This document shows, one piece after another, positions 56,765 through 64,000 of a DNA stretch of 64,000 bases. Made by a program: the position numbers and the translations under genes. Source of the DNA: Psychromonas ossibalaenae ATCC BAA-1528 (GTDB taxonomy: Bacteria; Pseudomonadota; Gammaproteobacteria; Enterobacterales; Psychromonadaceae); the NCBI RefSeq assembly GCF_000381745.1, contig NZ_KB906979.1, positions 1-64,000 of the forward strand. The letters are read 5' to 3'. Under the pieces are notes generated by a model. That model made no database searches. It saw only the letters and a program-made list of their open reading frames with translations, and was not told where the DNA came from. Position 1 is the stretch's first letter, and each line of letters begins with the position of its first letter.

Positions 56765-57049
56765 AATAATCCTTAAAAGAGTGATGGTTAAGCTATTGTC
56801 TAACTGTTTGAAATTAAATGATTAAAGATAATTCACATAATTAGAACAGGATAAGAGCAATCTCTATATATTAGAACAGGGGCACATTTTTAGACTCAAA
56901 CGTTCTTATAAGGTTATGATTCTGTTAAATAATTGTATATGCGTGGTTGTGTGTGGAAAATGAAGGTAATAATTTTTACATAGTAGAGATGGATTGCGGA
57001 TGCCTGAAACAGCTGTTATTAACCGGTATTTTAACTTGCAGGCGCTTAT

Positions 57050-57835
57050 TTAATTGCCGAACCATTTGATTCTTATCTGCTCAAGTCTTCCATTTTTGTG
57101 CAGGCGTTTTTTACCCAGATCAAAGGCCGTTAATAATTCTTTACCGCTCGGGTTAGTTTTAAGTGCCGCCAGATATTCAGAAGAGGAGCCGAATGGATCA
57201 AGCTTTTTGTATTTATGAGACCATTTCTGCTGCTGCAGCACATAGTCCCAGTTAAATTCATAACCTGCAAAACCGTCGACGCGCCCGGCATTTAACATTT
57301 TAAATCCCTGTAGAATTGTAAGAACATCGTGTTTATTGATAGAGTCAGCAGCATCCCAGTTATTGCCGTAACTGAACCCGTTTTTAACAGCAATGGTATG
57401 TCCGGATAAAGACTGTAAACCATGCCATTGTATAGGGCTATCTGACCTGACATAAACGATATAGTCTGCATGATTAACCGATTCAAATGAGTAATCAAAT
57501 ATCTTAAGGCGTTCACTGTTTTTACCTGTTGGAAAAACAATGTCAGCCGCTGAATTTTTTACATTAGCGACAGCTCTTGCCCAGGGGGTTATTGACAGGT
57601 GGATTATATACCCCATTTCATGGAAGCTTTCCCGTAATACATCCCAACTATAACCGCTAAAGCCAACTGCATCATGACCCGGTTCTATGACCTGATTGAT
57701 TTCATATTCACCACTGGTCATACAAAAAGGGGCATAATCGTGTAAAGTTATCACCTTTACTATATTTGGAGCCGCATGAGTAAAGGAAATACCGGCTGAT
57801 AAAATAACTGCTGTAACCAAAGCGCTGCAGTACAT
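57050..57835 (-). CDS. exported solute-binding protein, family 3 type
   Basis: A 261-residue periplasmic protein. The signal peptide covers SALVTAVILSAGISFTHAA. It has the SBP_bac_3 fold: a YAPFCMTSGEY start, GFSGYSWDVLRE, ADIVFPTGKNSERL (the family's D/F..T..R turn) and FAGYEFNWDY. There are no ABC transporter genes; such solo proteins in marine gammaproteobacteria often serve as sensors or have unknown partners. It is 15 bp downstream of the rhodanese gene and in the same operon. Confidence 0.8.
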   Translation of the reverse strand: MYCSALVTAVILSAGISFTHAAPNIVKVITLHDYAPFCMTSGEYEINQVIEPGHDAVGFSGYSWDVLRESFHEMGYIIHLSITPWARAVANVKNSAADIVFPTGKNSERLKIFDYSFESVNHADYIVYVRSDSPIQWHGLQSLSGHTIAVKNGFSYGNNWDAADSINKHDVLTILQGFKMLNAGRVDGFAGYEFNWDYVLQQQKWSHKYKKLDPFGSSSEYLAALKTNPSGKELLTAFDLGKKRLHKNGRLEQIRIKWFGN

Positions 57836-57850
57836 AGAAACTCCCTATTA

Positions 57851-58624
57851 TTACCGTTGAAAACTCAGTACGCCGTCTTTGAGAAAATAATAATTTGTAT
57901 AGTGGTATTTCTTTAAATAGTACTGCAGCCAGCGCACCTGGCGTCCGGTTGCATCCATAATATATAAGGTTTTGTCTTTTAGTCTACCTTGCTTTATCTG
58001 CTTATACATTTTAGCCATAGTAATCGAACGTTGATGTGTAACGGCGGTAACTGAAATATGTGTACGCTGGGTAATATCTCGAATATCAATTAAATAATGA
58101 CTTTTACTGGATTTTATAAAGCTGTCTGAGTCAAGTTGATGTGCTTGGAATTCAACTTCTGAGATAATGTCTTGTGGAGCAGCCGGACTTTTCCCCAGCA
58201 GTACGGAAAGCTCCGGATAAGCATTCAGCCAGTCAGTAATTCCAGCATCAAAAACCCGGCTGTTAATTTTGTGATCCAGTAATAACCTGCCTGCTTGATA
58301 ACTTTTCTGACATCTATGGCCGTTACAGTAAACAACCAGCTGTCTGTTTGGAAACTGTTCACTTAGCCTTTTAATTCGGTTTAAAAAACCAAGGTTAGAT
58401 AGGGGGATATTGACTGCTTTATGAATATGCACGGTGTCAAATTCTAAAGGTGAACGTACATCAATCAATAAACTTTGGGCAAGCTGTTCTCTAAGCTCTG
58501 TAATACTGATATAGGACAGTTCAGGGAATGTATTTCTATCTGGAAAATGAATATAAGTATCTGCGCGGCTAAAGGAAGAAGCGAAGGCGCAGCAAAATAA
58601 CAATGCCGATAATATTTTACTCAT
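57851..58624 (-). CDS. periplasmic rhodanese-like protein
   Basis: A 257-residue protein with a signal peptide (SALLFCCAFASSFSRA). Residues 35-145 are a rhodanese domain: LIDVRSPLEFDTVHIHKAVNIPLS and the active-site loop VVYCNGHRCQKS, with the cysteine in place. The C-terminal 110 residues look like a second, inactive rhodanese half. It probably binds or moves sulfur, or acts structurally. It is upstream of the solute-binding protein gene on the same strand with a 15-bp gap. Confidence 0.8.
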   Translation of the reverse strand: MSKILSALLFCCAFASSFSRADTYIHFPDRNTFPELSYISITELREQLAQSLLIDVRSPLEFDTVHIHKAVNIPLSNLGFLNRIKRLSEQFPNRQLVVYCNGHRCQKSYQAGRLLLDHKINSRVFDAGITDWLNAYPELSVLLGKSPAAPQDIISEVEFQAHQLDSDSFIKSSKSHYLIDIRDITQRTHISVTAVTHQRSITMAKMYKQIKQGRLKDKTLYIMDATGRQVRWLQYYLKKYHYTNYYFLKDGVLSFQR

Positions 58625-58944
58625 AGTGTCTCCTTTTTATTAATGTAGACGACATCCGTTATTGAAGCTAAAAATTAACACTTATACAGGATTGATTAGC
58701 TATTAATTGCTGCTTATTTGTTAAAAACATGGCTGCTGTCTTAAAAGTGCACCGCTTAGTTTAAAACCTAGTGTTAGCAGTGTATTAAGGGGTGTATATG
58801 TCTGTTTTTGACACTGATAATTGCTGTAATGCTCTCATATTATTTTTTATCCCACTGCTGATTGTTAAAAAAAGCAGGGGGCGGGGTTAGTAGTTCATGA
58901 GTATTTATGCGATCTTATTTATCTGAGTCGATGAGGAGTATAAA
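58625..58944. other. divergent control region, rhodanese and kinase-like genes
   Basis: About 320 bp between divergent genes. No gene or strong palindrome is visible. A poly-purine GATGAGGAGTATAAA ribosome site precedes the kinase-like gene. Both promoters presumably lie here. Confidence 0.4.
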
Positions 58945-60045
58945 ATGGATTTTGAACAACAACGCCAGCAGGTGCAGAAGTCTTTTGCAGAAAGCGGCAG
59001 AAATATTGAAGTAGGGGACCTTAAGGAGTTTCCATTAACACTAGCGCAGTTAAAAGCAACAAACAGTGGATCTGATTATGTTGTAGAATCGTTTAATTCA
59101 GGCCTGACCGCGGTCGTGCACCATCTTCAGTTTGGCGAGCAACACTGGACTTTAAAGTTAAAAAGACCCGTTAGTCTGGTAAAAAATATTGACGGGCAGA
59201 CTTCCTTTCTTAATGAAGTGCAGCGACGTCGTGACTTGACTGCACTCAAACAAAGTGAACCACATGCATTTGAAAATATAGTCGACACACAGTTTGCATC
59301 ATTTACGGATGGTATCATTCTCTCGCCGTGGATTGCCGGAGAGTCCCTGCTGACTTTCAGTCAAGCCCTGCTTGAGCAGATTTTTTCCTGCATCATTAAT
59401 CTGGAGTTAAACGGATTATTTGAATGGGACCTCTGCCCGGGAAATATTTTAGTCGATACAAATAATATAATTAAACTGTTTGATTTTGGTTATATGTATC
59501 AGTTTGACCCTGCGGAACACTTTAACAGTAACGGTCAGGCCACACCTTTATTTCATGGGATAGAGCGTTTTGAGACGCGTTTCTTTTTTGATTATTTAAT
59601 GAAAAACCCGCTTAATCTCAGTGAGCAGGCACTGTTTGAATTATATAGACAGGAAAAGCAGTGCGCACTGACGGCTTATCAGTACAAACTGCAGAAATTA
59701 CGTGATGCCGATGCACAGCTTAGTGTTATTAACCGACAGCTGAATATTAACCTTAGCTGGGAAAAAGCGCTGGGGTGTGACTGCGCTTTAAGGGAGCTGT
59801 ATTTAGTAGAAAGCTTCCGTTCAAACGTGCTGGATCTGCTTGATGATCTACATGGTCAGTCGTGCACTGCTTATACGCTTAAAAAAGTAGATTTGGTTTT
59901 AACTTTTTTAAGCGGTAATTTTGAGCAGCTGAACAAGAGTAATGCATTTTTCTTTGGTGATGAGAAACTAACCAGGGATGAACTTATTACTAAATATACG
60001 CAGATGCGTAAAGATGCTCAGCGCTTTCAGCTGAATCATTTATAA
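58945..60045 (+). CDS. kinase-fold protein of unknown role
   Basis: A 366-residue cytoplasmic protein with the protein-kinase fold residues in order: a lysine at K71/K73 (TLKLKRPV), helix-C-like E91 (FLNEVQ), catalytic D162 and N167 (EWDLCPGNILV, D-x4-N), and metal-binding D180 in DFG (180-182). The glycine loop is not clear. The C-terminal 150 residues are helical and unlike known kinases. The HRD position reads EWD, as in atypical small-molecule or lipopolysaccharide-core kinases. It is predicted to transfer phosphate but I cannot name the substrate. GAGGAG precedes ATG 58945; 200 bp follow before udk. Confidence 0.6.
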   Translation: MDFEQQRQQVQKSFAESGRNIEVGDLKEFPLTLAQLKATNSGSDYVVESFNSGLTAVVHHLQFGEQHWTLKLKRPVSLVKNIDGQTSFLNEVQRRRDLTALKQSEPHAFENIVDTQFASFTDGIILSPWIAGESLLTFSQALLEQIFSCIINLELNGLFEWDLCPGNILVDTNNIIKLFDFGYMYQFDPAEHFNSNGQATPLFHGIERFETRFFFDYLMKNPLNLSEQALFELYRQEKQCALTAYQYKLQKLRDADAQLSVINRQLNINLSWEKALGCDCALRELYLVESFRSNVLDLLDDLHGQSCTAYTLKKVDLVLTFLSGNFEQLNKSNAFFFGDEKLTRDELITKYTQMRKDAQRFQLNHL

Positions 60046-60259
60046 TAGAAATACGCGGTGTATTATTTCTGACTGCACAAAAAGTAAAACTTGCAGGCAA
60101 TATCGTTTATTAATTATTATTTTAATGACAATTTTCTGTGAATTTGTTCGCTTATTGTGCTTAAAGTCAATCTAAAGCGCCGTTGTGTTTGTCGTTGTTC
60201 GTTTACTCGTATACCATACGCGTTTTTTATCCCATTCGTCTTATTTTATCTGAGGTTAT

Positions 60260-60904
60260 ATGTCGTTGAGTTCAAAACATTGTGTCGTTATTGCTATTGC
60301 TGGGGCTTCAGCATCGGGTAAAAGTCTTATCGCAAATACGATATTTGAGGAGTTATGTCAGGAGCTTGGTACCGACCAGATCGGTATTGTTTCTGAAGAT
60401 GCATATTATCGCGACCAGAGCCATTTGACCTTAGATGTACGTATGCAGACCAACTATGACCACCCGAAAGCGTTTGATCATGCGCTTCTATGTGATCATT
60501 TGAAAGCATTAAAAAATAACGAGTCAGTGGATATTCCTGTTTATAGTTATACGGAGCATACCCGTATGCAGGAAAGTCATGTATTAACACCTAAAAAGGT
60601 CATTATACTTGAGGGCATCTTACTGCTGACCGATCCTGCAGTCAGAGCGCAGATTGATGCGAGTATATTTATTGATACGCCGCTTGATATCTGTTTGATG
60701 CGTCGCTTAGCACGGGATATTGCAGAGCGCGGTCGTACCATGGAAAATGTACTGGCTCAGTATACGGCAACAGTTCGTCCTATGTTTCTGCAGTTTATTG
60801 AACCTTCTAAACAGCATGCTGATATCATTATTCCCCGTGGCGGAAAAAACCGTATCGCAACGGATATTTTAAAAACGCGAATAAAATACCTTTTAAACGA
60901 TTAA
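60260..60904 (+). CDS. udk: uridine kinase
   Basis: A 214-residue enzyme that phosphorylates uridine and cytidine with GTP or ATP in pyrimidine salvage. Walker A is G15-ASASGK-S22; YYRDQ and YDHPKAFD are the substrate motifs; [12 protein letters not shown] is the lid region. Length fits E. coli Udk (213). A short hairpin terminator follows. Confidence 0.93.
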   Translation: MSLSSKHCVVIAIAGASASGKSLIANTIFEELCQELGTDQIGIVSEDAYYRDQSHLTLDVRMQTNYDHPKAFDHALLCDHLKALKNNESVDIPVYSYTEHTRMQESHVLTPKKVIILEGILLLTDPAVRAQIDASIFIDTPLDICLMRRLARDIAERGRTMENVLAQYTATVRPMFLQFIEPSKQHADIIIPRGGKNRIATDILKTRIKYLLND

Positions 60905-60959
60905 TCGTTCAACCTATCAGAGGCTTCAGCTTTTGTTAGCAACATTGTTTATAATGATA

Positions 60960-60998
60960 ATTCCGGCTGCTGTGCGTTGAGCGCTTTGCTGCCGGAAT
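60960..60998 (+). terminator. hairpin after udk
   Basis: ATTCCGGC (60960-60967) and GCCGGAAT (60991-60998) pair around a 23-base loop. It lacks a long T-run. It is 56 bp past udk. Confidence 0.55.
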
Positions 60999-61130
60999 AT
61001 TCCTGTAGCCTTATATACCTGTCGTCTCTCCATTACAATTGTTCTCATAGGGGCTAAACTTTCCAAACAAGATACTGCGTCTAAGCCGCTTTGGGCTTTT
61101 AATATTTATCAAACTTCCTCTTCCGGCAGC

Positions 61131-61158
61131 TGCATTATTTAAATTATTTTAGTATAAT
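61131..61158 (+). promoter_or_regulatory. probable sigma-70 promoter of the acyl-CoA synthetase gene
   Basis: A perfect TATAAT lies at 61153-61158, with TGCATT at 61131-61136 as a weak -35 and a 16-bp spacer. A start near 61165 would give a leader of about 70 bases before ATG 61235. Confidence 0.5.
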
Positions 61159-61234
61159 GTCGCGCTTTTTTGCCGCAGATTTTAGACGCCAGGCCGCGTC
61201 AACCGAATTACCCTGGATTAACTAAGGATCCTGA

Positions 61235-62941
61235 ATGACCATACAGCTTGAAAATAATACTTTGGCAGCGTTAACTGAGCGCTCTACTTCTCTTTATGAA
61301 GACAAACTTTTAGTCTCAAATATTGGAGAAATTGAAATAACCTATGCTCAGGCCAAAGCAAAGATTGCTCATATTCATAGCATTTTCGAGGACTTAGGAA
61401 TAAGACAGGGTGATAAAGTGGCTATCTGCAGTGAGAATATGCCTCACTGGGGAATTGTCTATCTTGCTGTTACTTCTCTTGGTGCGATTGCAGTACCTAT
61501 TTTACCCGACTTTCACAGCAATGAAGTGCATCACATAATTAAACACTCCGAAGCTGTCGCCATTTTTGTTTCAAAAAAACTCAGTGCGAAACTCAATGAA
61601 GATGATTTTAGTTCATCCCTGCAGTATGTATTTTCACTTGAGTCCTTAGAAATACTCGAAGATAAAACCCCCAAGCAGTCGGAGCTGGTAATTAAAGGGA
61701 CAGAAAAAATTGCCCAGTTTAAGGCAAAAGCGATGCAGCTGACGAATCGACAGAGTGACAGTCAGACATTGGTAATTGATGAAAATGATCTCGCTTCAAT
61801 TATCTATACTTCGGGTACAACCGGACAGTCAAAAGGGGTGATGCTGTCGCATAAAAATTTAATTGCGCAGATAAAACAGGCTGAAAGTCTGGTTAAAATT
61901 ACTACTGACGATAAATTTTTGTCAATTTTACCTTTGGCGCATACTTTTGAATGTTCTGTTGGGTTTTTAGTACCCTTCTCAAACGGTGCCTCCATTCATT
62001 ATATTAACAAAGTACCGTCACCGAAAATCATTCTCGCTGCTATGCAGAAAGTACGTCCGACATGTATGTTAAGTGTGCCGCTGGTGATTGAAAAAATATA
62101 CAAATCAAAAGTACAGGCTGGTTTTAATAAAAATAGAGCCGTTAAATTTCTTTATGAAAACCTTACTTGTGTGCGTAAAAAATTAAATAAGATTGCAGGT
62201 AAAAAACTGCAGGAAAGTTTCGGCGGTCAGATACGTTTTTTTGGTATCGGAGGTGCAAAATTATCTCCTTTTGTAGAAGCCTTTTTACTGGAAGCAGATT
62301 TTCCCTATGCGATTGGTTACGGTCTGACCGAGACGGCTCCTATTATCGCCGGCGCAGTTCCGGGGCGTACCAAAGTCGGGACGACCGGCATTATTGCGCC
62401 GCATATCGAATGCCGCTTTGAAAAACAGTCTGAAGACAGCCGTGATGGTGAGCTTCACGTACGCGGTCCTAATATTATGATGGGTTATTATAAAGATACT
62501 GTACGTACGGCTGAGGTATTAGATGAAGACGGCTGGTTCAATACAGGAGACCTGGGTTATATCGATGACAATGGTGTATTGACCATTAACGGGCGCAGTA
62601 AAAATGTGATTATCGGTGCAAGCGGAGAGAACATTTATCCTGAAGCGGTGGAATCGGTAATCAATCAGAATCCGCTGGTATTAGATTCTATGGTTTACGA
62701 AGTTGATCATAAAGTAGTTGCTAAAATACATATTGATTATGACCAGTTTGACGAAGCGCATAATATCAACCAGACCAGTGATTCCGCTCTGCATGATGAC
62801 ATTCTCTCCTTATTAGAAGAGATTAGAACTGAAGTAAACACACAGCTTTCCAGTTATTCGAAAATCACTCGCGTAGTGGAACAGCGTGAACCGTTTATTA
62901 AAACACCGACTAAAAAAATAAAACGCTATTTACACATTTAA
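61235..62941 (+). CDS. AMP-forming acyl-CoA synthetase
   Basis: A 568-residue adenylate-forming enzyme. It has the P-loop motif YTSGTTGQSKG (from Y191), the A5 motif YGLTETAP, DEDGWFNTGDLGYID, and the A10 lysine in TPTKKIKRYLH. It activates a carboxylic acid as the acyl-AMP and then the CoA thioester; long-chain fatty acid ligases (FadD-like) and medium-chain ones share these motifs. No fatty-acid genes adjoin, so chain length is open. It has its own promoter and a following terminator. Confidence 0.87.
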   Translation: MTIQLENNTLAALTERSTSLYEDKLLVSNIGEIEITYAQAKAKIAHIHSIFEDLGIRQGDKVAICSENMPHWGIVYLAVTSLGAIAVPILPDFHSNEVHHIIKHSEAVAIFVSKKLSAKLNEDDFSSSLQYVFSLESLEILEDKTPKQSELVIKGTEKIAQFKAKAMQLTNRQSDSQTLVIDENDLASIIYTSGTTGQSKGVMLSHKNLIAQIKQAESLVKITTDDKFLSILPLAHTFECSVGFLVPFSNGASIHYINKVPSPKIILAAMQKVRPTCMLSVPLVIEKIYKSKVQAGFNKNRAVKFLYENLTCVRKKLNKIAGKKLQESFGGQIRFFGIGGAKLSPFVEAFLLEADFPYAIGYGLTETAPIIAGAVPGRTKVGTTGIIAPHIECRFEKQSEDSRDGELHVRGPNIMMGYYKDTVRTAEVLDEDGWFNTGDLGYIDDNGVLTINGRSKNVIIGASGENIYPEAVESVINQNPLVLDSMVYEVDHKVVAKIHIDYDQFDEAHNINQTSDSALHDDILSLLEEIRTEVNTQLSSYSKITRVVEQREPFIKTPTKKIKRYLHI

Positions 62942-62954
62942 ACAAAGACAGGAA

Positions 62955-62978
62955 GAGGGAGCGGCAGCTCCCTTTTTT
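62955..62978 (+). terminator. terminator after the acyl-CoA synthetase gene
   Basis: GGGAGC (62957-62962), loop GGCA, GCTCCC (62967-62972), followed by six T. A rho-independent terminator 16 bp past the stop. Confidence 0.85.
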
Positions 62979-63018
62979 ATATTGATAAGAAAAAGGAAGC
63001 TGTGTTGAAAGGGGGGAT

Positions 63019-64000
63019 TTAACTATTTTCAGGCAGTTGATATTGTGAAAGTATTCCTTCCAGCTGCACAGATGATTTACTCAGATCCGACGCTAAGGTC
63101 ACCGAACGCTGCGCTGTCTGACGAATGGTTTCTGACTGCTCTCTAATATCATTAAGCTGCGAGCTGATCTCTCGCGCGGATACACTCTGCTCTTCAGCAG
63201 AGGCTGCAATTTGTGAACTCATGTCAAACACATCACTGGTTGAAGATGCCATCGATTCAACATCATCACCAACTGAAACTATCGAGTTACGTCCTTTATC
63301 TGCCTGTTCAACAATTTCTTCGGTTACTTTGGAAAGTGTTGTCGAGCCGGACTGCAGGCCTTCAATCATAGATTGAATTTCTACCGTGGCTTGTTGTGTC
63401 CGTCCTGCAAGAGTTCTCACTTCATCGGCAACAACAGCAAAGCCGCGGCCTTGTTCGCCTGCACGTGCCGCTTCAATGGCTGCATTTAATGCTAATAAGT
63501 TAGTTTGTTCAGAGATAGCGTTAATGGTGGTGACTACCGCACCAATTTCCGAGGCATTATTTGACAGCTGTGAAACTGATTCAGAGGCTGAGTCAATTTT
63601 ACTCACTAAGCTTGATATTCTGACCACTGCCTGCGAAATCTGCTCTTTACTTGATTCAGCCTGGCTTGAGTTATCTTTGGTCTGTAGAGAAGTATTAGCC
63701 GCGTTGCGGGAGACATCCTCTATGGCCGTTGTCATCTGTTCCATAGCAACTGATACCGTATCTAAGAACTGGTGCTGCAGACTAATCAATTCTTCACTTT
63801 GGTTGGCCTGCTGGTTAAATTCATCAGCAGCTTCAGCAAGGCTGGCCGCATTATTACCAATGGCAATGACCATTTCGCTCATATTGTCGGCACTGCGGTC
63901 TATTTCAGTGGCTATCATGCTGAAATCATCAACACCAAAGAAATTAAGGCGTTGTGATAAGTCACCGTCGGCTAAGCGTTTGATAGCGATATACATGTCC
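63019..64000 (-). CDS. methyl-accepting chemotaxis protein, partial
   Basis: The last 327 residues of a chemoreceptor; the N-terminus lies beyond the window edge. The visible part is the end of a HAMP domain ([15 protein letters not shown]) and a complete signalling domain with hairpin tip [20 protein letters not shown] and paired methylation helices. There is no C-terminal pentapeptide for CheR tethering. The sensory domain cannot be seen. It is convergent with the acyl-CoA synthetase gene. Confidence 0.85.
   Translation of the reverse strand, partial: DMYIAIKRLADGDLSQRLNFFGVDDFSMIATEIDRSADNMSEMVIAIGNNAASLAEAADEFNQQANQSEELISLQHQFLDTVSVAMEQMTTAIEDVSRNAANTSLQTKDNSSQAESSKEQISQAVVRISSLVSKIDSASESVSQLSNNASEIGAVVTTINAISEQTNLLALNAAIEAARAGEQGRGFAVVADEVRTLAGRTQQATVEIQSMIEGLQSGSTTLSKVTEEIVEQADKGRNSIVSVGDDVESMASSTSDVFDMSSQIAASAEEQSVSAREISSQLNDIREQSETIRQTAQRSVTLASDLSKSSVQLEGILSQYQLPENS

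Noticed and set aside
1-64000. CRISPR arrays, tRNA and rRNA genes, phage attachment sites
   Set aside because: Looked for on both strands; no regularly spaced direct repeats, cloverleaf ends or rRNA segments were recognised.

Overview
The window reads as chromosomal DNA of a marine, facultatively anaerobic, chemotactic gammaproteobacterium of the Vibrio/Psychromonas/Shewanella type. This is inferred from gene content, not from a marker gene: an NspS-MbaA polyamine-sensing pair, a DUF2982 protein, a secreted multidomain chitinase, the AblA/AblB N-acetyl-beta-lysine osmolyte pathway, a Dcu-type C4-dicarboxylate transporter, PunC/PunR, ArgO/ArgP and many c-di-GMP and chemotaxis proteins. Psychromonas is my best guess at the genus. 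I found no rRNA, tRNA, CRISPR array or recognisable riboswitch.

Layout. 0-0.8 kb: the end of an IS66-family element that has cut off the start of a GNAT acetyltransferase gene. 0.8-7.1 kb: Bcr/CflA-type exporter with divergent LysR, M20 peptidase, DUF2982 protein, sugar O-acetyltransferase, cysteine-synthase-like enzyme. 7.3-13.1 kb: a UPF0149/TPR protein, then a three-gene phosphorelay (hybrid kinase, Hpt protein, receiver protein). 13.3-15.9 kb: GH18 chitinase with a one-base frameshift in its signal peptide. 16.6-18.2 kb: argO/argP. 18.3-20.6 kb: exported unknown and a solo SagB-type oxidoreductase. 20.7-23.8 kb: spondin-domain protein, response regulator, and a histidine kinase broken by an amber codon. 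24-25.1 kb: REC-HD-GYP phosphodiesterase. 25.5-25.8 kb: a probable DUF1496 pseudogene. 26-27.4 kb: LysR/PACE efflux pair. 27.6-29.9 kb: ablB/ablA with a possible small gene between them. 29.9-32.6 kb: an AT-rich, gene-poor stretch with an FKBP isomerase and an unknown gene. 32.7-38.6 kb: glycine cleavage locus, gcvH-gcvP one way and an XRE-cupin regulator plus gcvT the other. 38.8-47.5 kb: CPXCG protein, DsbA-like lipoprotein, EAL protein, YdcF-like protein, SDR, punC/punR, GalT-like protein. 47.8-51.6 kb: dCache chemoreceptor, EamA transporter and AraC regulator. 51.7-55.1 kb: nspS-mbaA. 55.2-58.6 kb: Dcu transporter, solute-binding protein, rhodanese. 58.9-64 kb: kinase-like unknown, udk, acyl-CoA synthetase, and a second chemoreceptor running off the edge.

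Themes. Divergent regulator/transporter pairs recur five times (2.1, 17.2, 26.9, 45.4 and 50.7 kb), several with a palindrome between the partners. Signalling genes are dense: three c-di-GMP proteins, two chemoreceptors, one complete phosphorelay and one broken two-component system. Gene decay is visible: four genes carry disabling lesions (GNAT, chitinase, histidine kinase, DUF1496). For the chitinase and the kinase a single base separates the sequence from an intact gene, so they may be recent mutations, reversible switches or sequencing errors.

The items I would follow up first are the homopolymer frameshift in the chitinase, the amber codon in the kinase, the TTAGAT microsatellite inside the hybrid kinase, the kinase-fold protein at 59 kb, and the candidate microproteins after ablA and gcvP.
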